41,611 bases of DNA from Myxococcales bacterium. GTDB lineage: Bacteria > Myxococcota_A > UBA9160 > SMWR01. Below, piece after piece: positions 24,559-32,917 of the stretch (positions within the stretch are counted from its first letter, which is position 1; each line of letters begins with the position of its first letter). The notes beneath the pieces are model-generated. The model ran no database searches, was not told the origin of the DNA, and was given only the letters and a program-made list of their open reading frames with translations. The DNA lies in NCBI GenBank assembly GCA_022561775.1, contig JADFQO010000025.1:1-41611 (forward strand), given 5' to 3'. The position numbers were made by a program, and so were the translations under genes.

Positions 24559-24577
24559 GCGAATCCTGCGGATTCGC
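24559..24577. terminator. Hairpin between convergent genes
   Basis: GCGAATC-CTGCG-GATTCGC is a perfect 7-bp stem with a 5-base loop, four bases after the zinc-ribbon stop and 27 bases before the convergent tatA stop. No T-run follows on either strand, so this is a weak or bidirectional terminator candidate. Confidence 0.45.
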
Positions 24578-24603
24578 TTGCGGCGTCGGGGGGCTCCAAT
24601 CTT

Positions 24604-24801
24604 TCAGGTGTCGCCGTCCCGGTCCGTGACCTTATCCTGATTCGGGGTCACGTCGATCTCGTCCTTGCCCGAGACGCCGGCCTTGAAATTCTTGATCGCC
24701 TTGCCGAGGCCGCTGCCGAGTTCTGGAAGGCGCCGCGCACCGAAGATGACGATCACGATTCCGAGGACGATGAAGAGTTCGGTCGTTCCGATTCCGAACA
24801 T
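24604..24801 (-). CDS. tatA: Sec-independent translocase protein TatA/E
   Basis: A 65-residue protein from the ATG at 24801. [20 protein letters not shown] is the membrane helix, the [10 protein letters not shown] hinge follows, then the amphipathic [15 protein letters not shown] helix and an acidic tail. This is the pore-forming subunit for export of folded proteins by the Tat pathway. The in-frame ATG at 24840 adds a non-conserved leader and is less likely. tatB and tatC are not adjacent. Confidence 0.93.
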   Translation of the reverse strand: MFGIGTTELFIVLGIVIVIFGARRLPELGSGLGKAIKNFKAGVSGKDEIDVTPNQDKVTDRDGDT

Positions 24802-25155
24802 GACGGACTCCAATCCAGCGAACGCTGACCCCAAAAGCAAGCCGGGGGCGCCGGCCCCGTTCGGTCAGCGGGCGCCGCTGACCCCTCAAGGGTGCCGCTC
24901 CCCCTCGCCGGGGTCAATGCCCGTTGGGTGCGCGACTGAACTACCGGGATTGCTTCGCTTTCAATTGTGAGTGTGCGGACTACTGTGGGGATTTTAGTTC
25001 GGCACCGATCAAGTCGCGCTGCGGGTGAGCCGTCGCAAGGGCGGGATTCTGAGCCAGTCGGCTCGGATGCTTCGCTTCCCGGCGGTCTCGTTGGAAAGAG
25101 CACCCTCGGTCTGAGCAATCGGGCCAAGGGTGTCCGTCACCGCAAGCAAGCGTTC
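24802..25155. other. Intergenic region upstream of tatA and downstream of the dockerin-like gene
   Basis: 354 bases without a supportable gene. The tatA-proximal half holds a perfect hairpin (24863-24883) and several GGGTCA/TGACCC-type half sites. Any tatA promoter must lie here on the minus strand, but no consensus pair is convincing. The distal half (about 24960-25155) holds nothing I recognise; no tRNA or T-tailed terminator was seen. Confidence 0.6.
24863..24883. repeat. Perfect inverted repeat upstream of tatA
   Basis: GGTCAGCGG-gcg-CCGCTGACC: nine-base arms with a three-base spacer, 62-82 bases upstream of the tatA ATG. The adjacent 24843-24859 is a second GC-rich palindrome. It could be an operator, a REP-like element or an RNA hairpin in the tatA leader. 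Confidence 0.7.
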
Positions 25156-26064
25156 CTACGGGCAGGCTGTCGTTCCGGCCGTCGTCCCAGAAGGGCCGGG
25201 GGCGCCGCCGAAGTTCTGGGAAAAGAAACCGAAGTCCGCAATGCTGACCGACTCACCGGGGCCGATCGGCGGCGTATGCTGATACAGTTCGCACTCGCAA
25301 ATACATTCGACGCAAAGGAGGCAATAACAGCCGAACATCTGCGTGAAGGCGCCGAAGTCTCCAATGTCGACAATACCGCTCTGGTTGTAGTCCGCGTCGC
25401 AGACGTTTCCGCAGTCGTCTGCGTCTGTGTCGACCTGATCGGGGTTCACCCTTACCGAGCAGTTGTCGAGGTTGTCTGCGACTCCGTCACCATCAAAATC
25501 GGGCTCGGAAACGTTAACCAGGAACGCGCTGTTGAACGTGGTATCCACCTGGATCTCGTTGCCGGCGAGGTCCAAGACGGCGTCGTCCGCGCCATTCGCG
25601 TCTGACCGGATCTCGAAGATGCCATTGAGGAGCACACTCTTGTGGAACGTGACCGTTCCGAGCTGGTGGCTCTGGCCCACCATGAGGCCAGTACCAAGAC
25701 CGACGGGGATCAGCGCGATGGAGTTGATGCCCTCAACCCGCGATCCGGTGTCGATTGTCTCCACGAGATGGACCGGCAGTGGGCTATCATTTCCCTCCGA
25801 TGGCGTGCTCGCGTATCCGAGCACTGCAAGCTTGCCCACGGCTGCGCTGTAGTCGACGCTGACGGCGGCGCCCGCCGAGCCGTTGGGGCCTGCGGTCAGG
25901 ATCACCTGCAGGGTGATGGCTGAGGACGTGTTCACGTTGCTGATCTGATTCGTGCCGGTGTCGGCCCAGATCAGGTCGATTGTGGCGCTTGCGTTAGCTG
26001 CGCCCGCGAATCCCACGAGAGCCACCACGCTACCGGCGGCTGCTGCGAATACGGTCAATCTCAT
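25156..26064 (-). CDS. Secreted protein with thrombospondin type 3 and dockerin-like repeats, Cys-rich
   Basis: A 302-residue exported protein. A signal peptide (~1-26) ends at AGAANASA. Residues ~27-185 form a beta-rich domain reminiscent of cohesin/cadherin-like domains. Then comes a calcium-binding TSP3-type stretch (PDFDGDGVADNLDNCSVRV and DQVDTDADDCGNVCDADYN) and two dockerin-like EF half-repeats (SGIVDIGDFGAFTQMFG and SVSIADFGFFSQNFGG). An unusual Cys-rich insert (CYCLLCVECICECELY) separates the two half-repeats. There is no PEP-CTERM or MYXO-CTERM tail. GC is lower than in neighbours. It is probably a cell-surface or extracellular protein of unknown target. Confidence 0.75.
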   Translation of the reverse strand: MRLTVFAAAAGSVVALVGFAGAANASATIDLIWADTGTNQISNVNTSSAITLQVILTAGPNGSAGAAVSVDYSAAVGKLAVLGYASTPSEGNDSPLPVHLVETIDTGSRVEGINSIALIPVGLGTGLMVGQSHQLGTVTFHKSVLLNGIFEIRSDANGADDAVLDLAGNEIQVDTTFNSAFLVNVSEPDFDGDGVADNLDNCSVRVNPDQVDTDADDCGNVCDADYNQSGIVDIGDFGAFTQMFGCYCLLCVECICECELYQHTPPIGPGESVSIADFGFFSQNFGGAPGPSGTTAGTTACP

Positions 26065-26322
26065 GATGGCTCCAACCCCACCACTGTATTCAGTGTAGCT
26101 CCGGTCGCTTCCGCGGTCAATTTCTTTCGCGACCGTGGTGTTTTTTCAGATTGTCCAGGAAGAGATCGAGCGGCTTGAAGGAGCTGGCGGTCGGAGGCGA
26201 ACGCCGCGGACAATTTCCACGCTGTCGAGTGGTGCAAATCGAGCGCTCTCTCTCGGTCCTCTCGGACCGCCACTCAACCTGGACGGCGGAGTCGCCGATG
26301 AGAATCGTTCGAGGTATTTCTC

Positions 26323-26643
26323 GTGGCGATTCGACCGATTCCGACGATTTCCGCGTTGGCGAGCCTGCTGCTCGCGGTCGGATGCTTCGTCGAAGTATCC
26401 AGCTCGGGGTCCAGCGCGCAGACCGCAGACGAGTTCGGCTCCCGGCTCGAGGCGGAGTTCGCCCTCAAGACGGGAGGCGTGGGCTCGACGATCCGCTGTC
26501 CCTCCGGTGCCTCCGGCCGAGAGGGCAACCGCTTCATGTGCCGCGGGGAGACCTCGGACGGCTTCACGCTCGAGATCGCGGTCCTCGAGCGCGGCGGCGG
26601 TGCTTTCCGCTGGGACATCGTCGAGAGCAAGCCGATCCGGTAA
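26323..26643 (+). CDS. Small lipoprotein with DUF4333-like domain
   Basis: A 106-residue protein from a GTG at 26323 (GAGGT upstream). LASLLLAVGC is a lipobox, so Cys21 is the predicted lipid anchor. The mature part shows the DUF4333-type pattern: GVGSTIRCPSGASGREGNRFMC followed by DGFTLEIAVLERGGGAFRWDIV. That domain is common in actinobacterial and some deltaproteobacterial lipoproteins and has no defined function. It stands alone between the TSP3 gene and the foreign-looking TMTC gene. Confidence 0.75.
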   Translation: MAIRPIPTISALASLLLAVGCFVEVSSSGSSAQTADEFGSRLEAEFALKTGGVGSTIRCPSGASGREGNRFMCRGETSDGFTLEIAVLERGGGAFRWDIVESKPIR

Positions 26644-26811
26644 CGCACCGCTCTATTCGCACCACCGCCAGGCTCAAGTCATCGCGCAACGCCGCCGTGC
26701 CGCGATTCGCAACGACAGCGTCGCCGAGCTGGCCGAGCTGATTCTCGCCAAGCGAAGCGAACCGGAACGGACAAACTTGCTTTTCGCGGTCACAAAAACC
26801 AAATTCACTCC

Positions 26812-28830
26812 ATGGGTAACAAGAACAAGAAAGCAGCAAATGCAGAAGCTGCAGGTAATGAGACCTCATTCGTGCTGAGACATCAGTGGGAGGCTTTGAT
26901 CCTGGTCCTCCTGCCCCTGCTCTTGTACCTATCTTCGGTGAATTTCGGTTTTGTCCTGGATGACAAGATCGTGATCGAGGAAAACAAATTTGTCCAGGAA
27001 GGAATAAACGGGATCGGGGAAATCCTGAGTTCCGATAGCTTGGCAGGTTATATCGGCGAGCAACCAAACCTCGTGGCAGGTTCGCGATATCGACCACTCT
27101 CCTTGGTGTCATTTGCCATCGAGCATGAATTGTACGGCCTGAAGCCTGCCATGAGCCACCTCATCAATGTCTTGTTGTACCTGGCCACCTGCCTGGTGCT
27201 GTTTCGGCTCTTTTCGGTCTTCACGCGCAGAGAAGAGGAAAATCCCTGGTATTTCAGACTTCCCTTTGTGGCAGCCCTGCTCTTTGCACTGCATCCCCTG
27301 CATTCGGAAGTAGTGGCCAACATCAAAGGAAGGGACGAGATCCTGGCCCTGCTGTTTTCATTGGCTGCCTTGTTGCTGACCTTTCGGTACGTTCGAAGTA
27401 GGAATCCCATCTTCCTGGCTCTCGGCGGCCTGACCTTTCTGCTGGCCCTCCTGGCCAAGGAAAACGCCATCACCTTCCTGGCCGTTGCCCCTCTTAGCAT
27501 CCTTGTCTTTACCAAGGTGAAAACACGTACTTTCATGATCGCGATGGTCCCCCTGGCGGTTTCTACAGCGGTATACCTAATTATGCGTTATCAGGCTGTA
27601 GGTCTTCCCCTATTGGGAGGTGGCGAGGAAGTCACTGAACTGATGAACAATCCATTTGTCGAGGCTTCGACTGGGGAAAAATACGGGACGATTTTCTATA
27701 CCTGGGGCTGGTATCTCAAGCTCTTGATCTTTCCGCATCCGCTCACCCATGATTATTATCCCTACCATGTGCGGTTGGTTGGCTTCAGCGATCTCCGGGC
27801 GATCATTCCCTTGATTCTCTACCTGGCCATGGCCGCTTTTGCCGTGCTGAAATTTCGCAAGGGGAATATCGCCTCCTGGTCCGTGCTGTTTTTCCTGGCG
27901 ACATTTTCCATCGTCTCCAATCTCTTCTTCCCGATCGGAACATTCATGAACGAACGCTTCCTGTACATGCCCTCGGTCGGATATTGCCTGGTCTTGGCCT
28001 GGATCCTCACCCGGAAAATGCCGGCCTGGCTGGACGCAAAGCCTTCCCTGTCCAGGGCAGTCCCCGTTGGGATCGCTGCGTTATTCGTGCTGGGTTTCAG
28101 CTTCCAGACTTTCGCCCGCGTTCCCGACTGGGAAGATGATATGTCGTTGAACCGGGCCGGAGTAAGCGTTTCTACCGGCAGCGCTCGGATCAATTGTTTC
28201 ATGGGATATTCCCTGTACGAAGCCTCCCTAGAGGAACAGGACAATGCCCGCAAACAAGAGATCCTCGATGAAGCGGCATTTTACCTGGATCGATCCCTGA
28301 AGATATATCCTTCCTACCGGAATGCCCTGAACGTCTATGCTGGGGTGCTGAGTTCCCGCTATTTGCTCGATGGCAAGATCGATGCCCTCCTCGACGGCTT
28401 CTTCCAGATACTGATCAATAACAAGCCGCCCCATGTCGACGGTTTTTTGAACTGGTTGAACGACCAAAACCGCCATCAGGCAAAGTTGGCGAGTTTTTAC
28501 TTCAGGGCTGGGTATGAATATTATTTCCAGCAGCTGAAAAATGATGTCGAAGCGGAGAGATATCTCGGTTTTGGTTATCGCGTTGCCCCGGACAATGTGT
28601 TGATCCTGGAGGCGCTGGGAAATTTCTGGCTGGCACGTGGGGATGCGCACAATGCCTTGAAGGCACGTCGAGATGCCTACAAGGCATTGAAATATGTAGA
28701 GGAAGGGATCGGGTACGATCCGGCTTACGGAAAATTCTATGAAATTGCTGCCGAGGCATATGAGAAACTGGGAGATCCAGCCAAGGCCAACCGGATGCGG
28801 CAGCAGGCACCCCAGGTGAACCTGCCCTAA
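26812..28830 (+). CDS. TMTC/DUF1736-type membrane glycosyltransferase with TPR-like C-terminus, foreign composition
   Basis: A 672-residue GT-C-type protein. A lysine-rich N-terminus and first membrane helix lead to VLDDKIVI with adjacent acidic residues D50-D51 in the first extracytoplasmic loop, the GT-C catalytic position. YRPLSLVSFAIEHELYGLKP, LHPLHSEVVANIKGRDEILALL and LLAKENAITFL are strong TMTC/DUF1736 signatures. About 11 membrane helices end near residue 425, followed by a TPR-like helical domain. Relatives are protein O-mannosyltransferases in animals and uncharacterised proteins in Bacteroidota. GC is about 50 percent against ~65 in flanks, and the low-GC block starts about 40 bases before the ATG and stops at the TAA. 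It is transferred, or an assembly insert. Confidence 0.85.
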   Translation: MGNKNKKAANAEAAGNETSFVLRHQWEALILVLLPLLLYLSSVNFGFVLDDKIVIEENKFVQEGINGIGEILSSDSLAGYIGEQPNLVAGSRYRPLSLVSFAIEHELYGLKPAMSHLINVLLYLATCLVLFRLFSVFTRREEENPWYFRLPFVAALLFALHPLHSEVVANIKGRDEILALLFSLAALLLTFRYVRSRNPIFLALGGLTFLLALLAKENAITFLAVAPLSILVFTKVKTRTFMIAMVPLAVSTAVYLIMRYQAVGLPLLGGGEEVTELMNNPFVEASTGEKYGTIFYTWGWYLKLLIFPHPLTHDYYPYHVRLVGFSDLRAIIPLILYLAMAAFAVLKFRKGNIASWSVLFFLATFSIVSNLFFPIGTFMNERFLYMPSVGYCLVLAWILTRKMPAWLDAKPSLSRAVPVGIAALFVLGFSFQTFARVPDWEDDMSLNRAGVSVSTGSARINCFMGYSLYEASLEEQDNARKQEILDEAAFYLDRSLKIYPSYRNALNVYAGVLSSRYLLDGKIDALLDGFFQILINNKPPHVDGFLNWLNDQNRHQAKLASFYFRAGYEYYFQQLKNDVEAERYLGFGYRVAPDNVLILEALGNFWLARGDAHNALKARRDAYKALKYVEEGIGYDPAYGKFYEIAAEAYEKLGDPAKANRMRQQAPQVNLP

Positions 28831-28945
28831 CGGCTTCGACGCCGACGAGGCTCGGTCCAGCGGCCCAGGTTTCGACAGCGAGTACGATCTTGCCGAATTG
28901 CGCGCTGGCCTCGAAGCGTTCGTGGGCGGTGCGCAGCTAGTCGAG
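28831..28945 (-). pseudogene. Remnant of a zinc-type quinone oxidoreductase/MDR C-terminus
   Basis: On the minus strand, from 28936 down, the frame reads LRTAHERFEASAQFGKIVLA, the standard C-terminal signature of medium-chain NADPH:quinone oxidoreductases. It is cut upstream by an in-frame TAG (28937-28939; PLD-stop-LRTAHE, readily explained by CAG to TAG) and runs into the end of the TMTC gene downstream. Nothing of the catalytic or Rossmann domain remains nearby. The remnant suggests that this locus lost an oxidoreductase gene before or when the TMTC gene arrived. Confidence 0.6.
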
Positions 28946-28964
28946 CGGGCTCAGTGCGCGTTTT

Positions 28965-30305
28965 CTAGCGGCCGCCGATGCGCGCGAGCAGGGCGTCTCT
29001 CTTCTCGATCATCAACGACTCGTTGTCGGCTTCGACGTTCAGCCGCAGAACGGGTTCGGTGTTGGACGGTCGCAGGTTGAACCACCAATCCGGGTAGCGA
29101 ACCAACAGTCCGTCGAGTTGCGAGACGACGGGAGCGTCGGCGTGCTCCGATCGGATTTCTTCGAGCAGGGTCTCGATGTCGCTCACCCGGCGATTGATCT
29201 CTCCACTCGCCGAATATCGCCTCAGCGGGGCCACGATTTCGGATAGCGGCCGATTTTCCGAGGCGAGCAGGTCGAGCACCGCCACGAACGCGGCAACGCC
29301 GTCGTCCGCGACCAGCGTGGGCGAAAAACGAAAGTAGAAGTGGCCCGAGAGTTCGCCCGCAAAGATGGCGTCGACTTTGCGCATATGCGCCTTCACGAAC
29401 GAGTGCCCCACGCGAGACATCTCGGCCACGCCGCCCGCGGCCTCGATTTCCTCCGCGGTGGCGCGGCTGGAGCGCAGGTCGTACAGAACGCGCCCGCCCG
29501 GCTTGCGCTCGAGCTGGCGTCGGGCGAGCAGGGCCGTCATCAGGTCCGAGGGAATCGGAACGCCCGTATTGTCGACGATCACCGCGCGATCCGCATCCCC
29601 GTCGAACGCGACGCCGAGATCGGCTCCGGTCCGGCGCACCGCGGCCACCAGATCGCGCAGGTTCTCGGGCTTCAGCGGGTCGGCTTCGTGGTTCGGAAAC
29701 GTTCCGTCCGGCTCGAAGTAGAGGCGTTCGACTTCGAGATCCAGGCGTTCCAGCAGCGGCTCCAATCCGACCGCAGCCATGCCATTGCCGCAGTCGATCG
29801 CGACCTTGAGCCTCGGGCGTTCGCGCCCCACCGTGAGAACGTGGTCGACGTAGCCCTCGCGAACGTCGACGGATCGAATCGTTCCGCGTTGCGGTCGAGG
29901 CGCCTGTTTCGCGATTTCAGCCGAGAGTTTTTCGATCTCCAGCAGCCCACTCGCTTCGCCGATCGGAATCGCGTGCTCCCGGCAGATCTTGAATCCGTTG
30001 TATTGAGCCGGATTGTGGGAGGCAGTGACCATGATGCCCCCGCCGGCTGCCAATGCCTCCACCGCGTAATAGAGCATCGGCGTCGAGATGAGTCCGAGGT
30101 CGACGACGTCGACCCCCTCGTCGTGGATGCCTCGAACGAGCGCTTCGAACAATTCCGGCGAACTCCGCCTCGCGTCTCGGCCCACAGCCAACGTGGCCGC
30201 CCCGATGAAGCGCGCCGTCGCGCGCCCGATGCGATGCGCGCCCTCCGCGTCGAGTTCGTCGGGCGTGACGCCGCGGATGTCGTATGCCTTGAAGATCTTC
30301 GCCAT
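28965..30305 (-). CDS. Phosphomannomutase/phosphoglucomutase
   Basis: Interconverts hexose 1- and 6-phosphates, feeding polysaccharide, LPS or glycogen synthesis. Starts at ATG 30305 with MAKIFKAYDIRGVTPDELDA. TASHNPAQYNGFK near residue 95 carries the phosphorylated active-site Ser; DGDADRAV near 235 is the metal-binding loop; GELSGHFYF near 315 is the sugar-binding loop; RPSNTEPVLRLNVEA near 415 is the phosphate-binding site. 446 residues, full length. The DsbA-like gene ends nine bases upstream, so the two may share a transcript. Confidence 0.94.
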   Translation of the reverse strand: MAKIFKAYDIRGVTPDELDAEGAHRIGRATARFIGAATLAVGRDARRSSPELFEALVRGIHDEGVDVVDLGLISTPMLYYAVEALAAGGGIMVTASHNPAQYNGFKICREHAIPIGEASGLLEIEKLSAEIAKQAPRPQRGTIRSVDVREGYVDHVLTVGRERPRLKVAIDCGNGMAAVGLEPLLERLDLEVERLYFEPDGTFPNHEADPLKPENLRDLVAAVRRTGADLGVAFDGDADRAVIVDNTGVPIPSDLMTALLARRQLERKPGGRVLYDLRSSRATAEEIEAAGGVAEMSRVGHSFVKAHMRKVDAIFAGELSGHFYFRFSPTLVADDGVAAFVAVLDLLASENRPLSEIVAPLRRYSASGEINRRVSDIETLLEEIRSEHADAPVVSQLDGLLVRYPDWWFNLRPSNTEPVLRLNVEADNESLMIEKRDALLARIGGR

Positions 30306-30313
30306 CGGGTCTA

Positions 30314-31384
30314 TCAGCGGGTCGCTTCGGATCGGGCGGTCGATTCCCGCGCGATCTCCGCGTCGATGACATTCGAGAACGCCTCGAGGTTCTGCGCGCC
30401 GTGCATGGGGATTCCATTGACCAAGAATGAAGGCGTCCCGGATATGCGAAGGCTCTGGGCCGCCGCGGCGTCCGCAGCGACAATCGGTTGGGTCTCTCGA
30501 TTCTGCACGCACTGGCGGAATGCCTGCACTTCCAATCCGAGTTCGGACGCATGACGCTCGAAGTCCTCGTCGGAGAGCGCGCGGCTGTTGGCGAAAATCA
30601 GATCGTGGTAGTCCCAGAAATTCCCCTGGTTGCCCGCGCAGGCGGCGGCTTCTGCCGCGGCTTGCGCGCGCGGGTGAATGTTGCTGAGGGGAAGGTTCCG
30701 GTACACGAACCGCACCTGGGTCGGGTATTTGGCCAGGATCTGATCGATGGTCGGCGTGACGCGTTGGCAGAACGGACATTGGAAGTCGCTGAATTCGACG
30801 ATCGTCACGACCGCATCGTCGGGCCCCTTGGACGGTCCGATCGCTTCTACGCCGATGCGGACGGGTTCGAGCAGGATTTCGGTGTCGGCCTGCTCCCGGA
30901 GGTCGGCGACGATGGTTACGACGCGCTGCTCCTTCAGGTAGGCGCTGATCCGCTCCCTCATTTCGTCCAGGCTGAGTCCGCCCATCTGGTCGATCTGTTC
31001 CTCGTAGAACGCGGCGATCTCTTCCTCGGGCACTTCGCCTTCGGCCTCGACCTGTTGATCTAGATAATCCTCGAACGGGAGATTCGCCGCGGAGGCGGAC
31101 TTCTCGACGATGATCTTGTCGATCAATCCCTTGAGGGCGCGCGCGCGCACTTTGTAGAGCGTTGCCAGGTCGCGCTCCGAAGTCTCATCGCTGAAGAGCT
31201 CCTCTTTGATGAAATCGTCGAGTTCGCCAACGGTGATCGTTCGACCGTCGATCGTCGCCACCGCCGCCGAACTCGCTGGTCCTCCCGATCCGTCGCTGCG
31301 GGGTTGATCTTGGCTGAAGTGCTGACAGGCGAGGGTGGCCAGCAGGCCAAAGCCGATCGCTGTCGTGCGTAGTTGGCAGATCAT
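30314..31384 (-). CDS. Lipoprotein with SurA-like N-domain fused to a DsbA-type thioredoxin domain
   Basis: From ATG 31384 the signal LLATLAC places the lipid anchor at Cys20. Residues ~40-170 form a helical SurA/trigger-factor-like chaperone domain (VATIDGRTITVGELDDFI, ALKGLIDKIIVEKSA). Residues ~180-350 are a DsbA/thioredoxin-4 fold with active site CPFC at 203-206 and the cis-Pro loop GTPSFLVNG near 320. I infer a periplasmic, membrane-tethered thiol oxidase or disulfide-delivery protein that binds unfolded substrates through its N-domain. Similar fusions occur in deltaproteobacteria. Length 356. Confidence 0.85.
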   Translation of the reverse strand: MICQLRTTAIGFGLLATLACQHFSQDQPRSDGSGGPASSAAVATIDGRTITVGELDDFIKEELFSDETSERDLATLYKVRARALKGLIDKIIVEKSASAANLPFEDYLDQQVEAEGEVPEEEIAAFYEEQIDQMGGLSLDEMRERISAYLKEQRVVTIVADLREQADTEILLEPVRIGVEAIGPSKGPDDAVVTIVEFSDFQCPFCQRVTPTIDQILAKYPTQVRFVYRNLPLSNIHPRAQAAAEAAACAGNQGNFWDYHDLIFANSRALSDEDFERHASELGLEVQAFRQCVQNRETQPIVAADAAAAQSLRISGTPSFLVNGIPMHGAQNLEAFSNVIDAEIARESTARSEATR

Positions 31385-31489
31385 CGTCAGGGCTCCAATT
31401 TTCGCGGTCGGTGATCGGTGGGCTCTGAACCGAGGATTCCCGGTCCGGAATAGTAGTATAGACGGCCCCCGCCTCTGCCGGAGAAGCGC

Positions 31490-32308
31490 ATGGAGCACCC
31501 GCTCTCGCTGTTGGACGGATTTCAACTCCCGCTGGAAGGGGGGCGACTGCTGCTGAAGGAGAGGAGGCTATGGGCACCCGCAGCGGTGCCCATCGGGTTC
31601 TCGCTGTTGGCCTTCGCGGTTGCGGTTTCACTGCTGGTCGCGCATGCCGGCCATCTCTACCAATGGGCGACGCTCTGGATGCCGGCCCCCGAGGCCGCGA
31701 GCTGGGTTGCGTGGCTGTGGGTGGGCCCCGTGAAGGCGGCGTCGGCCATCCTCGGTGCGCTGATCTTCGCCGTGATTGCGGGCGTCGCTTTGCTGATCTC
31801 TTTTCTCGTCGCAAACGTGCTCGCGTCCCCGTTCCTCGACGTGCTCGCGAGTCGGGTCGAATGGATCGAAACCGGAGCGGTCGAAGAGGATGCACCCTCG
31901 GGTCTGATCGGGAGCGGTGCGGAGGTGCTTCGCTCGCTGCGCGAGGAACTGTGCAGGGCGGTCTTCTTTCTCGCCGTGGTCGGGAGCCTCGCCTTGTTGG
32001 GGTTCCTGATTCCGGGGGCTCACCTCTTGACCGGTCCGTCAATCGTGGGTTTCGCGATCTTCTTCCTCCCCCTTGATTACGCGAGCTACACGCTCGATCG
32101 CCGGCGCTATTCGTTTCGACAGAAGCGGATCTGGCTGATGACCAACAAGCGCGCCGCCGCGGGCTTCGGCTGCGCGGCATTCCTGATCTGCTGGGTGCCC
32201 GGCCTCAACTTCCTCGCGATTCCGCTTTTGGTCGTGGGCGGTACCCTGTTGGCGATCCGGAATGCTCCGGTTCAGCCGGATGCGCCGACCTCCAGGGTTC
32301 AGGCGTGA
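31490..32308 (+). CDS. CysZ/EI24-family membrane protein
   Basis: A 272-residue protein with about five hydrophobic segments, the largest at ~30-55, 68-110, 150-180 and 220-255. The ALISFLVANVLASPFLDVLASRVE region between the second and third segments is the EI24/CysZ hallmark, and LPLDYASYTLDRRRYSFRQKR is a strong family motif. CysZ transports sulfate in characterised bacteria; other members are of unknown role, so only the family is claimed. A stop overlapping the downstream convergent gene is not seen; the gap to it is 21 bases. Confidence 0.85.
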   Translation: MEHPLSLLDGFQLPLEGGRLLLKERRLWAPAAVPIGFSLLAFAVAVSLLVAHAGHLYQWATLWMPAPEAASWVAWLWVGPVKAASAILGALIFAVIAGVALLISFLVANVLASPFLDVLASRVEWIETGAVEEDAPSGLIGSGAEVLRSLREELCRAVFFLAVVGSLALLGFLIPGAHLLTGPSIVGFAIFFLPLDYASYTLDRRRYSFRQKRIWLMTNKRAAAGFGCAAFLICWVPGLNFLAIPLLVVGGTLLAIRNAPVQPDAPTSRVQA

Positions 32309-32329
32309 TTCCCCGGGGGAAGCCAGGAG

Positions 32330-32917
32330 TCATTCGAACTCGACGTACTCCTCCGCGGTCAGCCCGAGATCCTCGTGACTGAGGCCGGTCCGGAATGGCG
32401 GAAGCGCAGAGCGGTCTAGCCTCGGCGGGGTCGACCCGCGCCCGACCTCTCGAGCGACCGGCTCGAGCAGGATTTCGAGGTTGCCCCCGTTCAGCAGGCA
32501 GCGATACCGGACCAGCGAGACCGCCCGGTCTCCGAGCGCGGCCGCGGCGGCCTCGGTCTCGTGGCGAAAGGAGGGGCAGAGCAGGACGGTGCGCGTCCCC
32601 GCTCCCGGCCGCAGGCCGAGGTTTGGCGCGAGCTGGATCCAGTCTCGAATCCGCGGCTCGACCCACGCGCGCTGCGCGACCGCTCGGCCGATCAGCTCGA
32701 GATCGTCGCCTTCCTCGCCGACGAGGATCAAAACCACCCGTCCCGTCGGCTCGACGCCGACGAAGTCAATGCTGGAGTCCGCGCCCAGCACGCCTTCTGC
32801 GATCAGCCGCAATGCCGGAACGACCTCAGACAGTCGGGCGCGAAGCCCTTCGACCAGCTGGGATCGGCGCGGAGGCTCGGCGAGTGTCAATTCAGCCAAG
32901 GGTGTGGTCCTGCGCAT
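32330..32917 (-). CDS. Unrecognised protein co-located with the ParA/MinD-like pair
   Basis: About 195 residues from ATG 32917 (an upstream GTG/ATG at 32941 is also possible). The body has an alternating alpha/beta pattern, IDFVGVEPTGRVVLILVGEEGDDLELIGR followed by RTVLLCPSFRHETEAAAAAL. This is loosely like the endonuclease-fold layout in which an acidic residue and strand pair would be followed by E-x-K, but the E-x-K is absent. The end is acidic (LTAEEYVEFE). Its 5' end overlaps the MinD-like gene by 26 bases, so they are translationally coupled. No function can be assigned. Confidence 0.7.
   Translation of the reverse strand: MRRTTPLAELTLAEPPRRSQLVEGLRARLSEVVPALRLIAEGVLGADSSIDFVGVEPTGRVVLILVGEEGDDLELIGRAVAQRAWVEPRIRDWIQLAPNLGLRPGAGTRTVLLCPSFRHETEAAAAALGDRAVSLVRYRCLLNGGNLEILLEPVAREVGRGSTPPRLDRSALPPFRTGLSHEDLGLTAEEYVEFE

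Noticed and set aside
24841-25155. Possible tRNA or small RNA between tatA and the dockerin-like gene
   Set aside because: No cloverleaf, anticodon arm or CCA-type end could be made; only the palindromes near tatA are supportable.
26644-26811. Possible remnant gene between the DUF4333-like lipoprotein and the TMTC gene
   Set aside because: Plus-strand frame AELAELILAKRSEPER looks somewhat protein-like, but it has no start and no recognisable family, so no feature is claimed.
29340-30554. 404-residue plus-strand frame over the phosphomannomutase
   Set aside because: Antisense shadow; the minus-strand frame carries all the catalytic motifs.
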